This document shows, piece after piece, positions 39,579 through 52,456 of a DNA stretch of 64,000 nt (within the stretch, counting starts at the first letter, position 1; each line of letters starts with the position of its first letter). Source of the stretch: Sporobolomyces roseus (Eukaryota > Basidiomycota > Microbotryomycetes > Sporidiobolales > Sporidiobolaceae); the NCBI GenBank assembly GCA_016617785.1, contig JADILM010000006.1, positions 1,426,001 to 1,490,000 on the forward strand, written 5' to 3'. A program made the translations under genes and the position numbers. The notes below the pieces were generated by a model, which made no database searches, was not told the origin of the DNA, and worked only from the letters and a program-made list of their open reading frames with translations.

Positions 39579-41269
39579 TCAGATACAGTCCTCGCTCCCT
39601 TCAAACTCTGTCGGATGCATCCCTCGGTGATCGACAATCTCAGTTGCGAATGTCGAGAAATCGAAAGTAGGACAATATTCCTGCTATTCACAGCGATTCG
39701 AAAAATCAGTCAAAGCGTTGAAGGATGCAGAGTGATAGGTGTGATGCGTACCTTTGCGATTCTAGTCTTTGTTGTTCCGTTCTGTGTCGAGGAGGTCGAG
39801 GAGGTCGGGACAGGAGGGAACTGAACTTTCATTTCGGAAAGGGTCTGCCAAACCGCTGTCGCTTCTCTAGCTGCGAGCGCTAACAGAGGTAGAGGTGTTC
39901 GATTCGTGCGCTCTACATCGCAGGTCAATCAACCAATCAGCGGAGAGTCTCGGTGAGAGGACGTCAATCTAGTAACTCACGCAGAATTGCACTGTTGACC
40001 ATTTCGGCCAATCCTTCCCTTCGACTCATCTCGAGATATCCTCGCACTGGACAGTTCGTCAGTTCCTTGTAAGCCAACAATCCACAAACGTCGACACATT
40101 CTCGTTCCCAGCATTCCTTGTCCTTCGATGGAGGGAGAGATTGGATCGAGGAGAGTAGTGCTTGCGAAGCGGTGATTGCGGTAGAGAGGAGTGAAGTGGA
40201 AGTGTTCGAGGATGCGAGAGATGTGATCGAGGAAGTCATTCCTGTATCTTCACCGGTGGCTAGTGTCGAGGCCGAGTGACCGTTGACTGAGGAAGTCGGA
40301 GTAGATGGGGTCGATAGAGCTGATGTAGCATGCCCAGTTCTCATCAACTCGACGAACGCCTGAAGTTGGAGATTGAGGGAGAGGATTTCCGGTGAAAGAG
40401 AGGTTGCCCATGATCCGAAAGTTGATCCGACTACTGCGATCGGAGGACTACCAGATGATGCCACTGGAGGTAGAGTAGTCGTGGGAGGTTGCGAGAGGAC
40501 GAAGAAAGTTTGAGGGGTACAAGAATTCGTTTGTTTCGGTGAGAGAGGGTGGAGAGGGGGAAGTTTCGAAGGTGAAGAGGTCGAGGGCGAAGGCGAAGCG
40601 AGAACCGAACGGTAATGAGTATTGATGAGATTGATGGTCTGCGTTATCCGTCCAGAGAGGATCGATTCTCGAATAGCTAGAACGAGCGATTCCCTCCTCG
40701 TTAGCGAGAATTTGAAGATACAAGAGTAGGAATCGTTCCGACTCACCTTGTCGTAACCGAACGTCTCGCATCTGATCTTTACTCAGTAACCCGTCTACGC
40801 CTAGATCCTCGTCGTCACCGTTCTCCTCAATAGTCGGCACCGTCTCCTCCTCCTCATTGTCCTTCGCCCAATCTTCCGGCGGCGGTGTCGCTTCTACACC
40901 TTCCATTCCGTTCTCCTCAGACTCCTGATCCTTCTCTTCACTCTCTGTGATCTGTTGTCCCTCTTTACTCCGTTCCTCGACCTCCTTTGCGAATGCTTTT
41001 GCTGAATCTCCGAAACAACCGCTCAGCAAGTACTCCAACACCAAACCCTTCATCTCCTCCTCTTGCCATTGTTCGCGTTCTCCCTTTGGTGTCTTGCCCT
41101 TGTCCGTTCGAGATGTTGCCTTTGAGGTAGAGTAGGAGGAAGCGAAACCATGAGTGGGGAGGGAATCAACGTCTGATCTCACTGGTCGAGCGTGAAGAGG
41201 AGACAGGTGATAGTACTGATGGACACTACGAGGTGGATAAGGACTCGCGACTGGTGGTGTTGAAGCCAT
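39579..41269 (-). CDS. LisH-CTLH-CRA domain protein (RanBPM/GID-complex type)
   Basis: Exons 41269-40747, 40676-39981, 39912-39752 and, less surely, 39683-39579 give 494 residues. After a Ser/Pro-rich start, a LisH-like helix pair reads LVLEYLLSGCFGDSAKAFAK, an acidic linker follows, then a CTLH-like AIRESILSGRITQTINLINT, a long Ser/Thr/Pro insert, and a CRA-like end (ECVDVCGLLAYKELTNCPVR, REGLAEMVNSAILQ and RTPLPLLALAAREATAVW). These domains occur together in scaffold subunits of the GID/CTLH ubiquitin ligase and in RanBPM; no SPRY domain is seen here. Exon 4 has a good GACTGATT branch site but its 35 residues resemble nothing known. The first in-frame ATG is at 41269. Confidence 0.75.
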
Positions 41270-43968
41270 AGCGAGGTGATTCCAAATCGATGATGAGGGT
41301 GAGACGGACTTAGAGCGTCTCCTGTTCAAGTGCTAATCTGGTAGAGTGCGTATTGTTCGTAGTGCTGTACAGAGCTCTCAGCGTGGTTCTTGTGAAGTTC
41401 GAGTTCTGTCGTCGGCAAACCTAACTTTCGCTTGCTCTTTCTCTCTTTCTCTCTCCTCTCTACCTCTCACTCTCATTTCGACACATCGCTAACGAGATAC
41501 CTTGATCGACATTACAGCATCGACCTCGATATATAGAGATCGCAACTATCGACAGACCGCTCCGTCCCCTCGTCAAAGTCCGGCAAATAAGATCCGCCTT
41601 GATTCAGAGACCGCGGCTGGTCACACAGCAGGATTGTGAGAGCCGGAGCACCTCTGTCAGACTCCAACGAACCTAGCAAGTCCCTAGCTAAGCCGGAAGA
41701 AGTACCGGTAAGCAAGACTTCTCCTCATTCGAAGTTTCCCTCGTGAAATCATCAGTTCAAGTTTTGCTTACCGATATGTCCCTTGACTCTAGAGTTGTCT
41801 TCGCCAGTGCTATCAGCTCGCATCGACAGTACTGTCAACCCTAGACCACCTCTACCGAGTTGGCCGTCTCCTGTCAGGCCTCGAAATCGACCTGGCTCGT
41901 CCTCCTCACGATGACCAGCGAGCGAGGAGCTGGCTCCCTGCTTGGATCCGTGCTGTTCCTCGACATCCTTCAATGAAGGCTACGGCTCCCGCCTGTGGGT
42001 TCCACTTGTGAGGCCGGGTGATTGTCCGACAAACGACTCTTCGTTTTTTCCCGTTGATTCGACGCTTGCGTCCCTTGCTCCGGTCTATACAAGTCTAGGA
42101 TAGACTGAACAACGACTCGGTGAGTCTCTACTCTCGTATTTTCGAAACAAGCGAAATCGACTGACCGTTTCTTCACAGTGCGAGCCTCGTCAACGTTACG
42201 CTTCGATCCGTTGCATCAATACTCCCAGCGATATGACCATCAGAGTCCCCCAAGAGACTGCTCCCCGCGCTATCATTCACCTAGGAGAGTCGAGACAAGA
42301 TGTTTCTCGAGGGAAGACAGTCGGTACGAGTTTGAGACTGACTGGGAATTCCTATTCGACGCACTGCCTACTTAACTATATGAGCAAGGTTAGTCAGATC
42401 TGCTCATCACAGACTGTGAACATCGAATGCTGAACTCACGATGTGGTCTTGAAGGATCTAGGAGGTAGCTCTCGAGTGGTGATGCGCTATTCGAAGGGTC
42501 AATAATACAAGCGTCAGTCACTTCCACTAACACTATACGGTATATAGCTCTTCTCAGCTCGAAAGCTAGAGGAGCATTCACAACACAGCACCTTTGGACT
42601 CGAGGAGGATGTAACGCAATCTTTCGAATTCTAGCCAATCCAGCCCTCTCGCCACTCATCGCCCTTCTCAACCTTCTGCATAGACTCACTAGTACGCTCT
42701 CTGCACTCTACTGTCAGAGTCATGTCGATTGCACGCCTTTGAACTGACGATTCTCATCGAAACAGGATTTCTTACGAAGCCTTCGCATTCCTTCCGACTA
42801 CAGGCGAAAGTCGGGAAGTCCTGCTCTACGATCGAGGCTATGCAATCATCGTACGTACTTCCGGCGCTTCAATACAAAGTCCTTTGCGCTCATCGAGGTC
42901 TCTTGGGACAGGGCTCTACTTCTCGTCCGAACGAAGAATTCAATTCGATTGCCCCCGACGTTTTCGCTCTTCTTCGCAAGGGGCTCTCGTCGTCGAGATT
43001 GCTTGTAACGTGGACGACACTATCGGCTTATAAGCCTTGCCCAGAATCTACTTCGTCTTCGACAAAAGGGAAAGGAAAGAATCGGAATCGCTTCGAATTG
43101 ACATCGCCCGACTTCATCCGCCTCAGTTCTTTCGCCTCGCAGGAATCTCGTCCGTCCACTCAATCAAGCCTCCCACCTTCTCACTGATTGCTTCGCTGTA
43201 CGTGTGCATTCAGTGAAATCGGACCTTTTTTTGCCCTCTCATTTCGCACAAACCACGGGACTCTACTTTCTCACGTCCGTCGTTACGAGCGAGACAACGA
43301 TCAGGCGTTGAACTGACTTTCCGGCGTATCGTTTCATGAGTGTGCCTACGCTAACGGGATGTGATTACTTCCGTCCTAGACTCTAGCCTCGCTCGTTTCC
43401 GACGATTCCTACAAATTTGATCGGTCCAATAAAAGATTTCGACCCCCACTAGACAATATCGACGTCCCTATTGGTCAACGAGTATCGCTACGACTTCCGC
43501 CGGTTCTCGCTCGAAAACTTTCGCATGGTCGCATGGCTTTTCGAACCGTTTCGTTGCGACTTTGATTTCGCTTTCTCTTGGCTTCGGGCTATTTATTCAT
43601 CCCCTTTGTGTGGTCGTCGACAGCGTGCGGTGGGAACAGTCCACATCCCTGATCGAGTCGCCAAGGTTGTTCAATTATACAGGGCATTCGAATCGTAGGT
43701 TGCAGGAAAAAAGTGGACGAGAGGCGAAAGGAACAATTTCTTGCCCCAAACTTTTTTCGTCGTATCTGAACGACTAGCTTTGTGGAGTCCCTCTTTCTCT
43801 CTCTTCTTCTTCACTCACTACCCCGCTCTTCTCTCCACTTCCTTCCCCCCCTTCTCTCCCCTCCTCCACGCCTTTCCCCTTCACTTCGACTTAGCTTCTT
43901 CGACACTAGTCTCCTCGACTTCTCTTCTTCTACGCTAAACCTTAAACCGACTTCTATCGACGACTACC
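41270..43968. other. Gene-poor island of about 2.7 kb
   Basis: No recognised gene. Short open frames occur on both strands. One convincing plus-strand intron signal is GTGAGT at 42119 to TTCTTCACAG ending at 42179 with a GACTGAC branch site. Plus-strand candidate coding pieces include about 41805-42000 (STLDHLYRVGRLLSGLEIDL...) and about 42555-42750 (SSKARGAFTTQHLWTRGGCN...), and an open frame at 42843-43187 of 115 residues starting at ATG 42840. I could not join them into one frame. The last ~200 nt (43780-43968) are CT-rich leader sequence of the transporter gene. Confidence 0.4.
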
Positions 43969-46365
43969 ATGGGCTTCTCAGCACTCAAGCGCGCCGAGAC
44001 CGACGCTTCGACCAACTCCTTCACTTCCTCCGTTGAATACGAAAAGGGAACTCTCACTCACAGAGAGTACGCCCCTGAGAACGAGGCGATCAAAGAGGAA
44101 GATGAGGACAACGTTGGAGAGGCAGAGTACAAGAAGTCGCAAGAAGGAGCAGAGATCGTACGTACTGTTCCAATGAGGAATCCCATTTCCGCGCCACGAA
44201 AACTGACTCTCTTTCGTTTCTTTCTTGACAGACCCCCGAGGAGAACAAGGCTATCGTTCGTCGTATCGATTGGTGCATTCTCCCTCTCTTCTTGATCACA
44301 CAAACTCTCCAATACCTCGACAAGACGGCTCTCAACTATGCTAAAGTCTTCGGAATGGACAAGGCTATGGGTCTCTCTGGTTCGCAATTCTCATGGACTG
44401 CTTCTATCTTCTACATCGGTTACCTCGTCGCTCAAGAACCCGCTGCTTTCCTGTGAGTGTCGACATTTTCTATTACCGGTTTTCGAAAAATACTGATTCG
44501 ACTGTTCCTTGTCTGCAGTATCGGTAAATACAAGGCTAACCAAGTCCTCGGTGGAACCTGTATCCTTTGGGGAATGTGAGTTGCTTTCTCTCTCACTGTC
44601 TTCGGCTTCGTCGTCTCTCTTTCGAAACTGACTCTCGATTCTCTCTTTCTCCCCATCGACTCTATCTCTTGACCAATCCTTCCTCTCTGATGCAGTTGCG
44701 TTATTTCTATGATGGCTTGCACCTCCTTCACCACCGCTATGGTCAACCGATTCTTCCTCGGATTCTTCGAGGCCGCCGTTACTCCTGGACTCTCCCTTTT
44801 GACCGGAATGTGGTACACTCGTGCCGAGTCTCCCCTTCGTCAAACAATCTGGTACTCTTCAGTCGGATGGGGAGGAATGATCGGTTCCGTGAGCCTAATA
44901 GTTCTCTGCGATCACGCATTTCGACTCGAAACTGACTCGTTTTCGTCCAATTCTCTCAGTTGATGGCCGCTGGTATCGAGAAAGCCCCCACCTCGTCTCT
45001 CGCCGTACCCAAGTGGCAACTCATCTTCATCATCCTCGGTGTTCTCACGATTGCATGGGGATTCGTACTCTACTTCTTCCTCGCCGACGGACCTTCGAAC
45101 GCTTTCTGGCTCAAACCCGCTTACCGAACTCTCGCTGTCGGACGTGTCGCTTCTAACGTGAGTTCACTCCCTCTCAACTCCCAATCAACGAAATCAGAAC
45201 TGACGCAGCGACGTCTCAATTTTCCAGGGTGTCGGAATCAAATCGAAAAAGTTCGACCGTCGTCAAATGTGGGCCGCTCTCGCTGATCCCAAGGCTTGGT
45301 GCTTGACTGTTGCTATGTTCGGTTCCTCGGTTCCCAACGGTATCCTCACCAACTTCTCCGGTAAGTTTTCCTCCGAGCTCGTTTTCGATTTCCCCTCGTT
45401 CAATCGATCTGACGCTCTTCACTTTCTCCAGGTACGATCATTAAGGATATGGGATTCAACACCTTCGATGCCGCTCTCCTCGACTGTGCCGGTCGCTCGT
45501 TCCAGATCATCTCTCTGTAGGCTTTCTCCTTCGCTCGTTTCTTCGAACCTTGACTGACCAGTCTTCGTCTCCTCTCCACTATAGACTCATCGCTGGTCTT
45601 ATCGCCAACCGCTTCGCGAACTGCAGGATGTTGATGGTCACCATCGGTAACGTAAGCTTCACCCAACCCAAAATCGGCGAAATCTTCGAAATCAGCTAAC
45701 ATCCTTCCGGTTTCGACAGATCATCTGTGTCATTGCTACCGCCCTTCTCTCCTTCCTCCCGACTGAGAATCACTGGGGACGTCTCATCTCGTTCTGGTTC
45801 GTCAACGTACAATCGATCGGTTTCACCCTTGGTCTCGTCATGATCTCGTCGAATGTTGGCGGATATACGTCCGTTACTCTCTGCCTCACCTCTACGTCAT
45901 CAGAAGTAGTCGAAACTGACCCTTTCCTTTCTTTCAAACCGAAACAGTAAGAAATCCATCACTTCCGCCATGGTTTTCGCTGCCTATTGTGCGGGTAACA
46001 TGGCTGGTCCTCAGTTCATCTACGCCAACGAGAAGCCACGATACCAATCAGGGGCTTACGCCATGAGTGAGTCTCTCTTGCCTTGCTTCTTTTCGTTTCC
46101 TCGTCTATATCCGATCACTGACTTTTCACCCCCTTCTTCTTCTTCCTCTTCTTCTCCTCCTCTCTACTCTCCTTCAACTACTAAAGTGGGTGGGTATATT
46201 GCCAAGCTTGTCGCTCACGGCATCCTTTGGGCTATCATGTTCGCCTCCAACAAATCTCGAGACCGCAACCTCGGAGAGGCCGACCCCAAGCTCGCCGCTG
46301 CTGCCGGTATGCAAGACAAGATGGAAACCGTCAAGGAGAACCCCAACTTCCGATACGTACTCTAA
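43969..46365 (+). CDS. MFS transporter, allantoate permease (Dal5/anion:cation symporter) type
   Basis: Eleven exons, 43969-44157, 44232-44452, 44519-44575, 44696-44888, 44960-45157, 45228-45360, 45432-45516, 45585-45651, 45720-45868, 45948-46066 and 46187-46365, give 529 residues. The family imports organic anions such as allantoate, ureidosuccinate, nicotinate or related vitamins across the plasma membrane. Twelve membrane spans are expected; typical segments are RRIDWCILPLFLITQTLQYL, DKTALNYAKVFGM, FYIGYLVAQEPAAFL, GFFEAAVTPGLSLLTGMWYT, WQLIFIILGVLTIAWGFVLY and YAMMGGYIAKLVAHGILWAI. Codon use is biased to C-ending codons and the leader is CT-rich, suggesting strong expression (inference). 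Substrate cannot be told from sequence. A broken inverted copy of its 3' half lies at 38490-39316. Confidence 0.92.
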
Positions 46366-47050
46366 GCGTGTTGCTACATACCAAAATCAGCTCCCTCAGC
46401 TTCCCTTGTTTTCTCTCTGTCTCTCTCGCATGTTACTATTAGATCCGTTCGTTGTTTGTAGGACTGTCTCTTTTATTATTCGTCACACTCTTTGTCACCT
46501 GTCTCTCACTGGTCATTCATATACGTCGCCCAGTCCTAGAAGGCTGGGGACTAGATTTCTCACTGACTCTTTCGCTTTCGTCCGTCTCATTTCTCCGAGA
46601 GAGAGACCCCTGAGCAGACTGTAGCTCTTTGATGCACTCTGTTCGAGTGTCTAGAAATCTCACCACGCAGAAATTGCGCGAAAAGAGATGGGAAAAGCGA
46701 TTTGCGAAAAGCTTCGACCACGCTTCTCTTCGCTCATCGTTGAGTTTGGCTCTCTGCGAGTCAAGAGACGTCGTGCACGGCTGAGAGTATCGTGGAAATG
46801 CTACTGTAGCTTCCTAAGAGCTAAGAAGCTGTGCGAAAGGCCCGTGAAATCGTCCATCGCAAAAAAGAGGTCGACCTCGATCAGACTCCACTCCTCTCCG
46901 AGCCGGTTCTTCAACGCAAAGTACACACATTGTCTAATCGAGCTGCTATTCCCGAATTTGCTCGATTTGACACGGTTTGCACGCCACCGTCGCGTCTTTC
47001 GGACTCTGGGGAGAGGGAAGAAGTTTCTCTCCTTCTTCCAATCACCTCGA
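46366..47050. other. Intergenic after the transporter
   Basis: About 685 nt. It holds the transporter 3' region and the promoter of the next gene. Open frame upstream of 47051 continues in frame to 46688 but carries no recognisable residues. I see no separate gene. Confidence 0.4.
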
Positions 47051-50000
47051 ATGTCTAGTAGTCGCAGTGGTAGAATCCCTGCTTATCAACGTGCAGAACA
47101 GAACATCCTCGACGAAGTTCTCAGGCAATCCCAAGTCGAGAATCAGCGACAACAACAACAATTGAATCCATTCGCTCTCCCTTCACTCACAGCTCCTTTC
47201 CAGACACTCCACGGTACACTAGATAACACCACTTATACTACATCTACCTCCCAATCCGCTCCTACACCTCTTCGCGACTCCAGCTCTTCAGATCGACTCC
47301 CGTCCTCTTCATCCCTCCATCCAATTCTCCCAGCTCCTCGACCTCTCCCTTCAGCCGGACCCTCATCAATCAGTGATCCAGATACATCGCTCAATCGACA
47401 GGGAGTTACAGCTTCAGACGAAATTCGAAACTCGTTCTCAACTTCGGATCAATCTAAGAAGCAAACTTCGGGAATGAGTAGCGAGATTGGGACTTTCACC
47501 ACTGATTCGGCAAATCCTATGCTGCCTGCGAACGGAGAAGTAGGTGGAGAAGAGGAAGCTGAGCAGATTCCGGATAGTGACAACGAAGGAAGTGGTCCTG
47601 GTACGACTACTCTTTCCTTTCCCTCAGATCCATACTCGAGAGCTGACCAACGACCGTTCACAGCGTCTTTCCCGCTACTCGGAGGAGGTCCACCCCTCAT
47701 CGCCGATAATCCTACCGTCGAAGGTATTGGTCGACTCCCAACTCTTCCTGGTACGAAATCCTCAAAAGCTACTCCAAGCGATCCGCTTCACTCGAGCAAT
47801 ACTACTCCGTCTATTATCATCGCGTCATCATCGAGCAAATCTCTAGCACCCAAATCTTCGAAGAAACAACCCTCTTTCGAACTCGACATTCCGCAGACCA
47901 AGAAACGCTCAGCCTCAACCACGAAGTCAACCTCGGTTTCCAAGTCTGTGAAAGGGAAAGGGAAGGCGACGCCGTTGTCGAAGGAGATGATTTCGTCAGA
48001 TTTGAGTGAGGGAGAAGAACCGGCAAAGAGTAATCAGAAGAAACGAAGATTGTTACCTCAAAGCGAGTCAGATGAAGAGGGAGAGGGAGATACATCGATT
48101 ACGAAGGGGGTAGCGAAGGAAGTGAAAGGGAAGGGAAAGACGAAGGAGGTAGAAGGCGAAGGAGACTCGACGGATTACGATGCACCTCCTCAAAAATCTC
48201 GCTCTTCGACAGCTACCTCGACGACTTCCATTTCGAAGAAGCCAACGTCGAAAACCAAGCAGAATCCTCTCGTCATTCCCACTTCTTCCCCTGATCCACT
48301 CTCCGCACCCCTCGAATCTTCCTCCTCTCGCTCGAAATCGGTCTCGAAACCTTCGACTCTCGAACCGGTAGCAGAATCATCGTCAAGTACGAAAGACCTC
48401 GAACGGAAACTCACCGACGAGTACATGGAGAAAGCTGCACAAATCAATAAGAATCGAAGTGATGAGGATGAGGATTTTGGGTTATCAGCGGCGGAGGTGA
48501 AACGTAACAGGAACAAGACGAAGAAGAAGGCAAAGGAGAAGAAGGAGAATGCGAAAGAGAAGGCGAAACCAACAAGGAAACCGACCATCACGAAATCGAA
48601 ATCAGTTTCGAAGGAGAAGGAGAAGGACGAGGAAACGGCAAGTGCGCAAGAGACGACCGACAAGGAGAAAGCTTCGACTGTCAAGCAAGCTGGGGCTGGA
48701 TCAGAGAAGGGTTCACAAGCGTCTGCGAAACAGGATGAGGAGGAGGAGGAGGAACCGGTCGCACCCGTCAAAGCCAAATCGAAAGCGAACGCGAAGGGAA
48801 AGGGGAAGGGGAAGGTAGTCAACAAGGTCGCCGATTCGGAGGAGGACGATGAGGATGATGGGCTCGAGCAGATGAATCTTGACGATGATGAAGACTCGAC
48901 TCGCAAGTCACCTCGTTCGAACAAAGGCAAGGCGAAGAAACGAATTGATGAAGAGGAGGAGGAGGAAGTTCAGTCACCACCACCGAAGAAACGAGCTGCA
49001 CCCGTCGCGAAGAAAGGAAAGGGAAAGAAGAAAGGAGTGGTCGAATCTTCAGATGCGGAAGCTGTCGTCGAATCTAGTGGAGCCGAGACTATGTCGAATG
49101 TTGCGGCGAAGGGGAAAGGAAGGACGGCTTCGAAGGAGAACCCTCTTCAACAACCTACTCCTTCAGATTCAACTACCGCTTCGAAGAAATCAGTCGCTTC
49201 CGCCGCTTCCGTCTCTCCCGCCAACTCTCGAGCCTCTCGCTCGAATTCAAAGAACTCTGTTTCGCCAGCAATCGCGAGGAACAGGACGAAGTCTCTAGAA
49301 GCGCAGAGGAAGATCGATCTTGTTATGCAAGCTGCCGAAGAGGTGGATCCGAACGCATTCGATTTCGTCAAGACACAACAGAGGAAGAAGGAGGAGGAAG
49401 CGGCGAAGAGGCAAGAAGCTGCTACGAGTGCCAAGGGGAAAGGGAAGAAGAGGAAAGCTGTTGCTTCGGAGAGTGATGCGGACGATGAGGATGACTTCGC
49501 AGAGGACAAGAGTAGCGATGAGGAGGCGGAGGAGGAGGAGACCGGGAAAGGGAAAAAGAAAGCTTCAGGATCGGGATCTTCGAAGAACGCTGTCGCAGAT
49601 CATGCAAAGGTGCGTCTCTTTGTTCACCTCAGCTTCGATAAACTTACTCTCGCTAATTGGATTCGTCGGAGCGCACAGGAGAACGCCGGTATCCCTACTC
49701 CGAAACCGAAAGGTGTCGCTGCTCTATCTCGTGAGCGAGATCGTTCCGCTAGTCCATTCTCAAAGACTCCTAAACCTGGCAGTACGTCGACTCTTCACCC
49801 TTTCGTCTGGATCACGAGTGCTTTGCTGACTCAAAAGCCTTACCTCTGTCTCGACAGGTCTCGCTGCTATCATTGCGAAACGAGGAATCGGTTCTTACCA
49901 CTCACCCGGACTCTCCTCTCGCACGAAATGTCCACCTCTTCACATGAACCTGAAACCTCCTCCTCCCATCAAGAAGGTGATTCAAGAGAAGAGACCGGTC

Positions 50001-50231
50001 AAGAAGAAGAAGAAGGGAGAGGAGAGTTATTCTGATGAGGAAAAGGTGAGCTTTTCCCTTTCTCTTCACTCTGATACAGACTCGAGAACTGATCAAACTA
50101 TCTCTCAATAGCCTTGGTACGAGGCGAAAGATCCTGAAGATTGGGATTCTGATGATCACGCTCGTTGGAAGAAACGTCAAAGGAGGATTGAAAGAGGTTT
50201 ACCCGCAGATTCTGATCAAGACTCTGATTAG
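47051..50231 (+). CDS. Large Lys/Ser/Glu-rich nuclear-type protein, 989 residues, conserved-looking C-terminus
   Basis: Exons 47051-49609, 49679-49781, 49858-50045 and 50112-50231 join in phase. The start MSSSRSGRIPAYQRAEQNI is the first ATG in a plausible context; an ATG at 46688 is in frame but adds composition unlike the rest. Residues ~200-850 are low complexity with many KGKGK and SDEEDD blocks that look like nuclear localisation and histone/DNA-contacting tails. The last ~130 residues are more ordered: PKPGSLAAIIAKRGIGSYHS, PGLSSRTKCPPLHMNLKPPP, and the ending PWYEAKDPEDWDSDDHARWK. Introns sit only in this part. I do not recognise the family; a chromatin or DNA-repair role is a guess from composition. 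Confidence 0.8.
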
Positions 50232-50516
50232 ACATTCACTAATACTCACTAAGGAATCGCATCGCATCTAACGCATTCATTTCCCTCGGTTTTACCTATC
50301 ATCTCGTTATTATCTCCTCTCCTCCGCTCCGCTCCCTTCTCTGTGCTTTATCTCTCACTCTACTGCTTGCGTACTTTACCTGTTATACTGTCTTCCTCGT
50401 TGTACTGTTCCAATGTCGTTGTTCTTCCTATCTCTATCCCACTTTCTCTCCTTCTCGCACCGTCGGCAGAGAGTGGTTTCAAAAGATTTACAATTTCCTT
50501 ATTGACAATTCTTCCT

Positions 50517-52456
50517 CTACACCCACCGCAGAGTGTTCTCTTCAGCCACGACTGTTCTCCTATCGAGTACTTCATCGACCTTGAGTTTGACTCCTACTTT
50601 CCCACTACATTCCCTCTCGAATTTCTCAACAATCTCTTTCCTAGTCCTCGCGTAATCTGGACTATCCTTCGCAGTCCCCTTGACGACCTCTTCAATCCTC
50701 TTCTCACTCGGTAATCCATAAATCGAGTAAGGGTGAGTTTTGTATGCTGGTAAGGGGTTCAATCGATCTTTGCGAGAAGGTTTGAAGGTGGATACGGGAG
50801 GGTTCGTGAAGGGTGGTGGCGAGGAGAAGAAGATCTTTTGCAAGGAGTCGGAGGTTACCTCGGGGAGAGTAGAAGGGGACCAGGAGGGTTTTTGATCTTC
50901 GGGTTTGATCTTCTTGATGAGGAACTCGGTTACTCCCGTTCGGAAATCAGTGTGAACTGCAGGTGACTACATGCCGTGCCAGGAGCGAATCAGTCTCGAG
51001 TTGGAGTACGTAAAGAAAGAGAGAGCTAGAGACTCACGCAACAAGCAGCGGCGATTCGGTTATCCATCGCTAAAACTTCTTCGATGTTGAGTTTGGCACC
51101 TTCTCTGATCGCCTTGATGGATAATTTGACGCTGGTAGGACTCCTCAACTCGATTTGTTCCCTCGTCTCCTTCGCCCAAGCCTTGACTTCGTCCAACTTC
51201 GACTCTTCTCCTTCTCTGACAATCTTGCCCATCTCCTTCGAACTCAACGATCCACCTTCAATCTTCTCTAAAGTTTCCATCATCTCCTCCGCGGTCGCTC
51301 TCGAGAACGTGTAATCGAGTGCTCTTCGAACAGGTCCGACCAATTTGTACTCTTTCAAAGCTTGGGCGAGTTCGTCGGCGTCTGCTGAGTACTCGTTTAA
51401 AGCGGCGTTGACATCTTCCACAGTCGCGGTTTGTTCGAGTTCGGCAAGGCGAGATTCGAGAGCTGCGAGACGCTCCGAGGGGACATAGTGAGAGGTGAAT
51501 CCAGCGAAATAGGCGGAAGCTCCTTTGAGAGGAAGAGAGGTCAGGGCGAGGTAGATTCCGAGTTGACCATCAAGGCGGGGAAGGAAGAAGTTGGCGCCGA
51601 CATCAGGGAATAATCCGATTTTTGTCTGTGAATGAGAATCTTTGGATAAGTTTCGGAAAGATCGTAGAGGCGTTCACTGTACGGCTTACCTCGGGCATAG
51701 CGACTTGAGTAGTCTCAGTAGCTACTCGGAATGCACCGTGCATCGAAAGTCCGAGTCCTCCTCCGACTGTGAAAACCTTGGTCCAGATTAGTATACGCCT
51801 TCTTCAGCTTCTACTAATATCGGCTATGTACTCACATGCGACACCGTTCATGAGCGAGATGACAGGTTTGCTCATCGTAGCGAGGAAATGGTTCTGTGAA
51901 TAGGAGAGGTTCGGAAGTAGATTAGCGACATGGCTCCTTCTTCGGAATCTGCTCGACTCACCATGATGTATTCCTTCTTGAAAAATCCACTAGCGTTCTT
52001 CCAATCCTTCTCATTGTCCAACGACTTTGTAAGAGCTATCAAACGAGAGTGAACGAGGTTCCCATCAATTCCGCTCGACTCGAGTAGAGAGAGGGAGGAA
52101 ACGAGTGTGTACTCACATACGACGTCTCCACCAGCACAGAAGTGTTTCGAGTTACTCTTGATTAAGACAATGTTTGCCAGATCGCTCTGTTCAAACTTGC
52201 TCAACTGAGGCAAGATCAAATCGACCATCTCATCATTCAAGCTGTTCAACGCTTTAGGTCTATTGAGAACAACCTTGCGTAAAGAGTGTTGTGCTTCGAA
52301 CAAGACTGGAGGTTCATTCGAGTTCGCTTGAGGTTTGGGAGGCGAGGAGGAAGAGGCAGTCGAAGAGAGATGGGAAGAAATCATGTTGATACGCTGGGAG
52401 GCCATTCGAGGGGATAAGTTTGAAGTAGACGGCCGTAAGAGTTGCCTAGAGAGCAT
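50517..52456 (-). CDS. EHD3: 3-hydroxyisobutyryl-CoA hydrolase, mitochondrial (Ehd3/HIBCH)
   Basis: Exons 52456-52117, 52035-51962, 51893-51836, 51766-51690, 51625-51038 and 50966-50517 give 528 residues. It hydrolyses 3-hydroxyisobutyryl-CoA in valine breakdown; in yeast mitochondria the homologue is also found with the ribosome small subunit. A Ser/Arg-rich start (MLSRQLLRPSTSNLSPRMAS) fits a mitochondrial presequence. Crotonase-fold signatures: KVVLNRPKALNSLNDEMVD, KHFCAGGDVVSL, the oxyanion-hole GVAFGGGLGLSMHGAFR, the catalytic-type Glu in VAMPETKIGLFPDVG with the following Asp, and NPLPAYKTHPYS... in a C-terminal extension of ~100 residues. All introns are GT-AG. Confidence 0.93.

Noticed and set aside
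41512..41973. Minus-strand spliced frame giving VLLTGTSSGLARDLLGSLES, resembling a short-chain dehydrogenase start
   Set aside because: It lacks the Rossmann continuation (no N-A-G or Y-x3-K motifs nearby) and competing plus-strand frames look equally protein-like.
48190..49509. Minus-strand Ser/Phe-rich frames of up to 246 codons
   Set aside because: Complement of the Lys/Glu-rich coding sequence of the 47051 gene; composition artefact.
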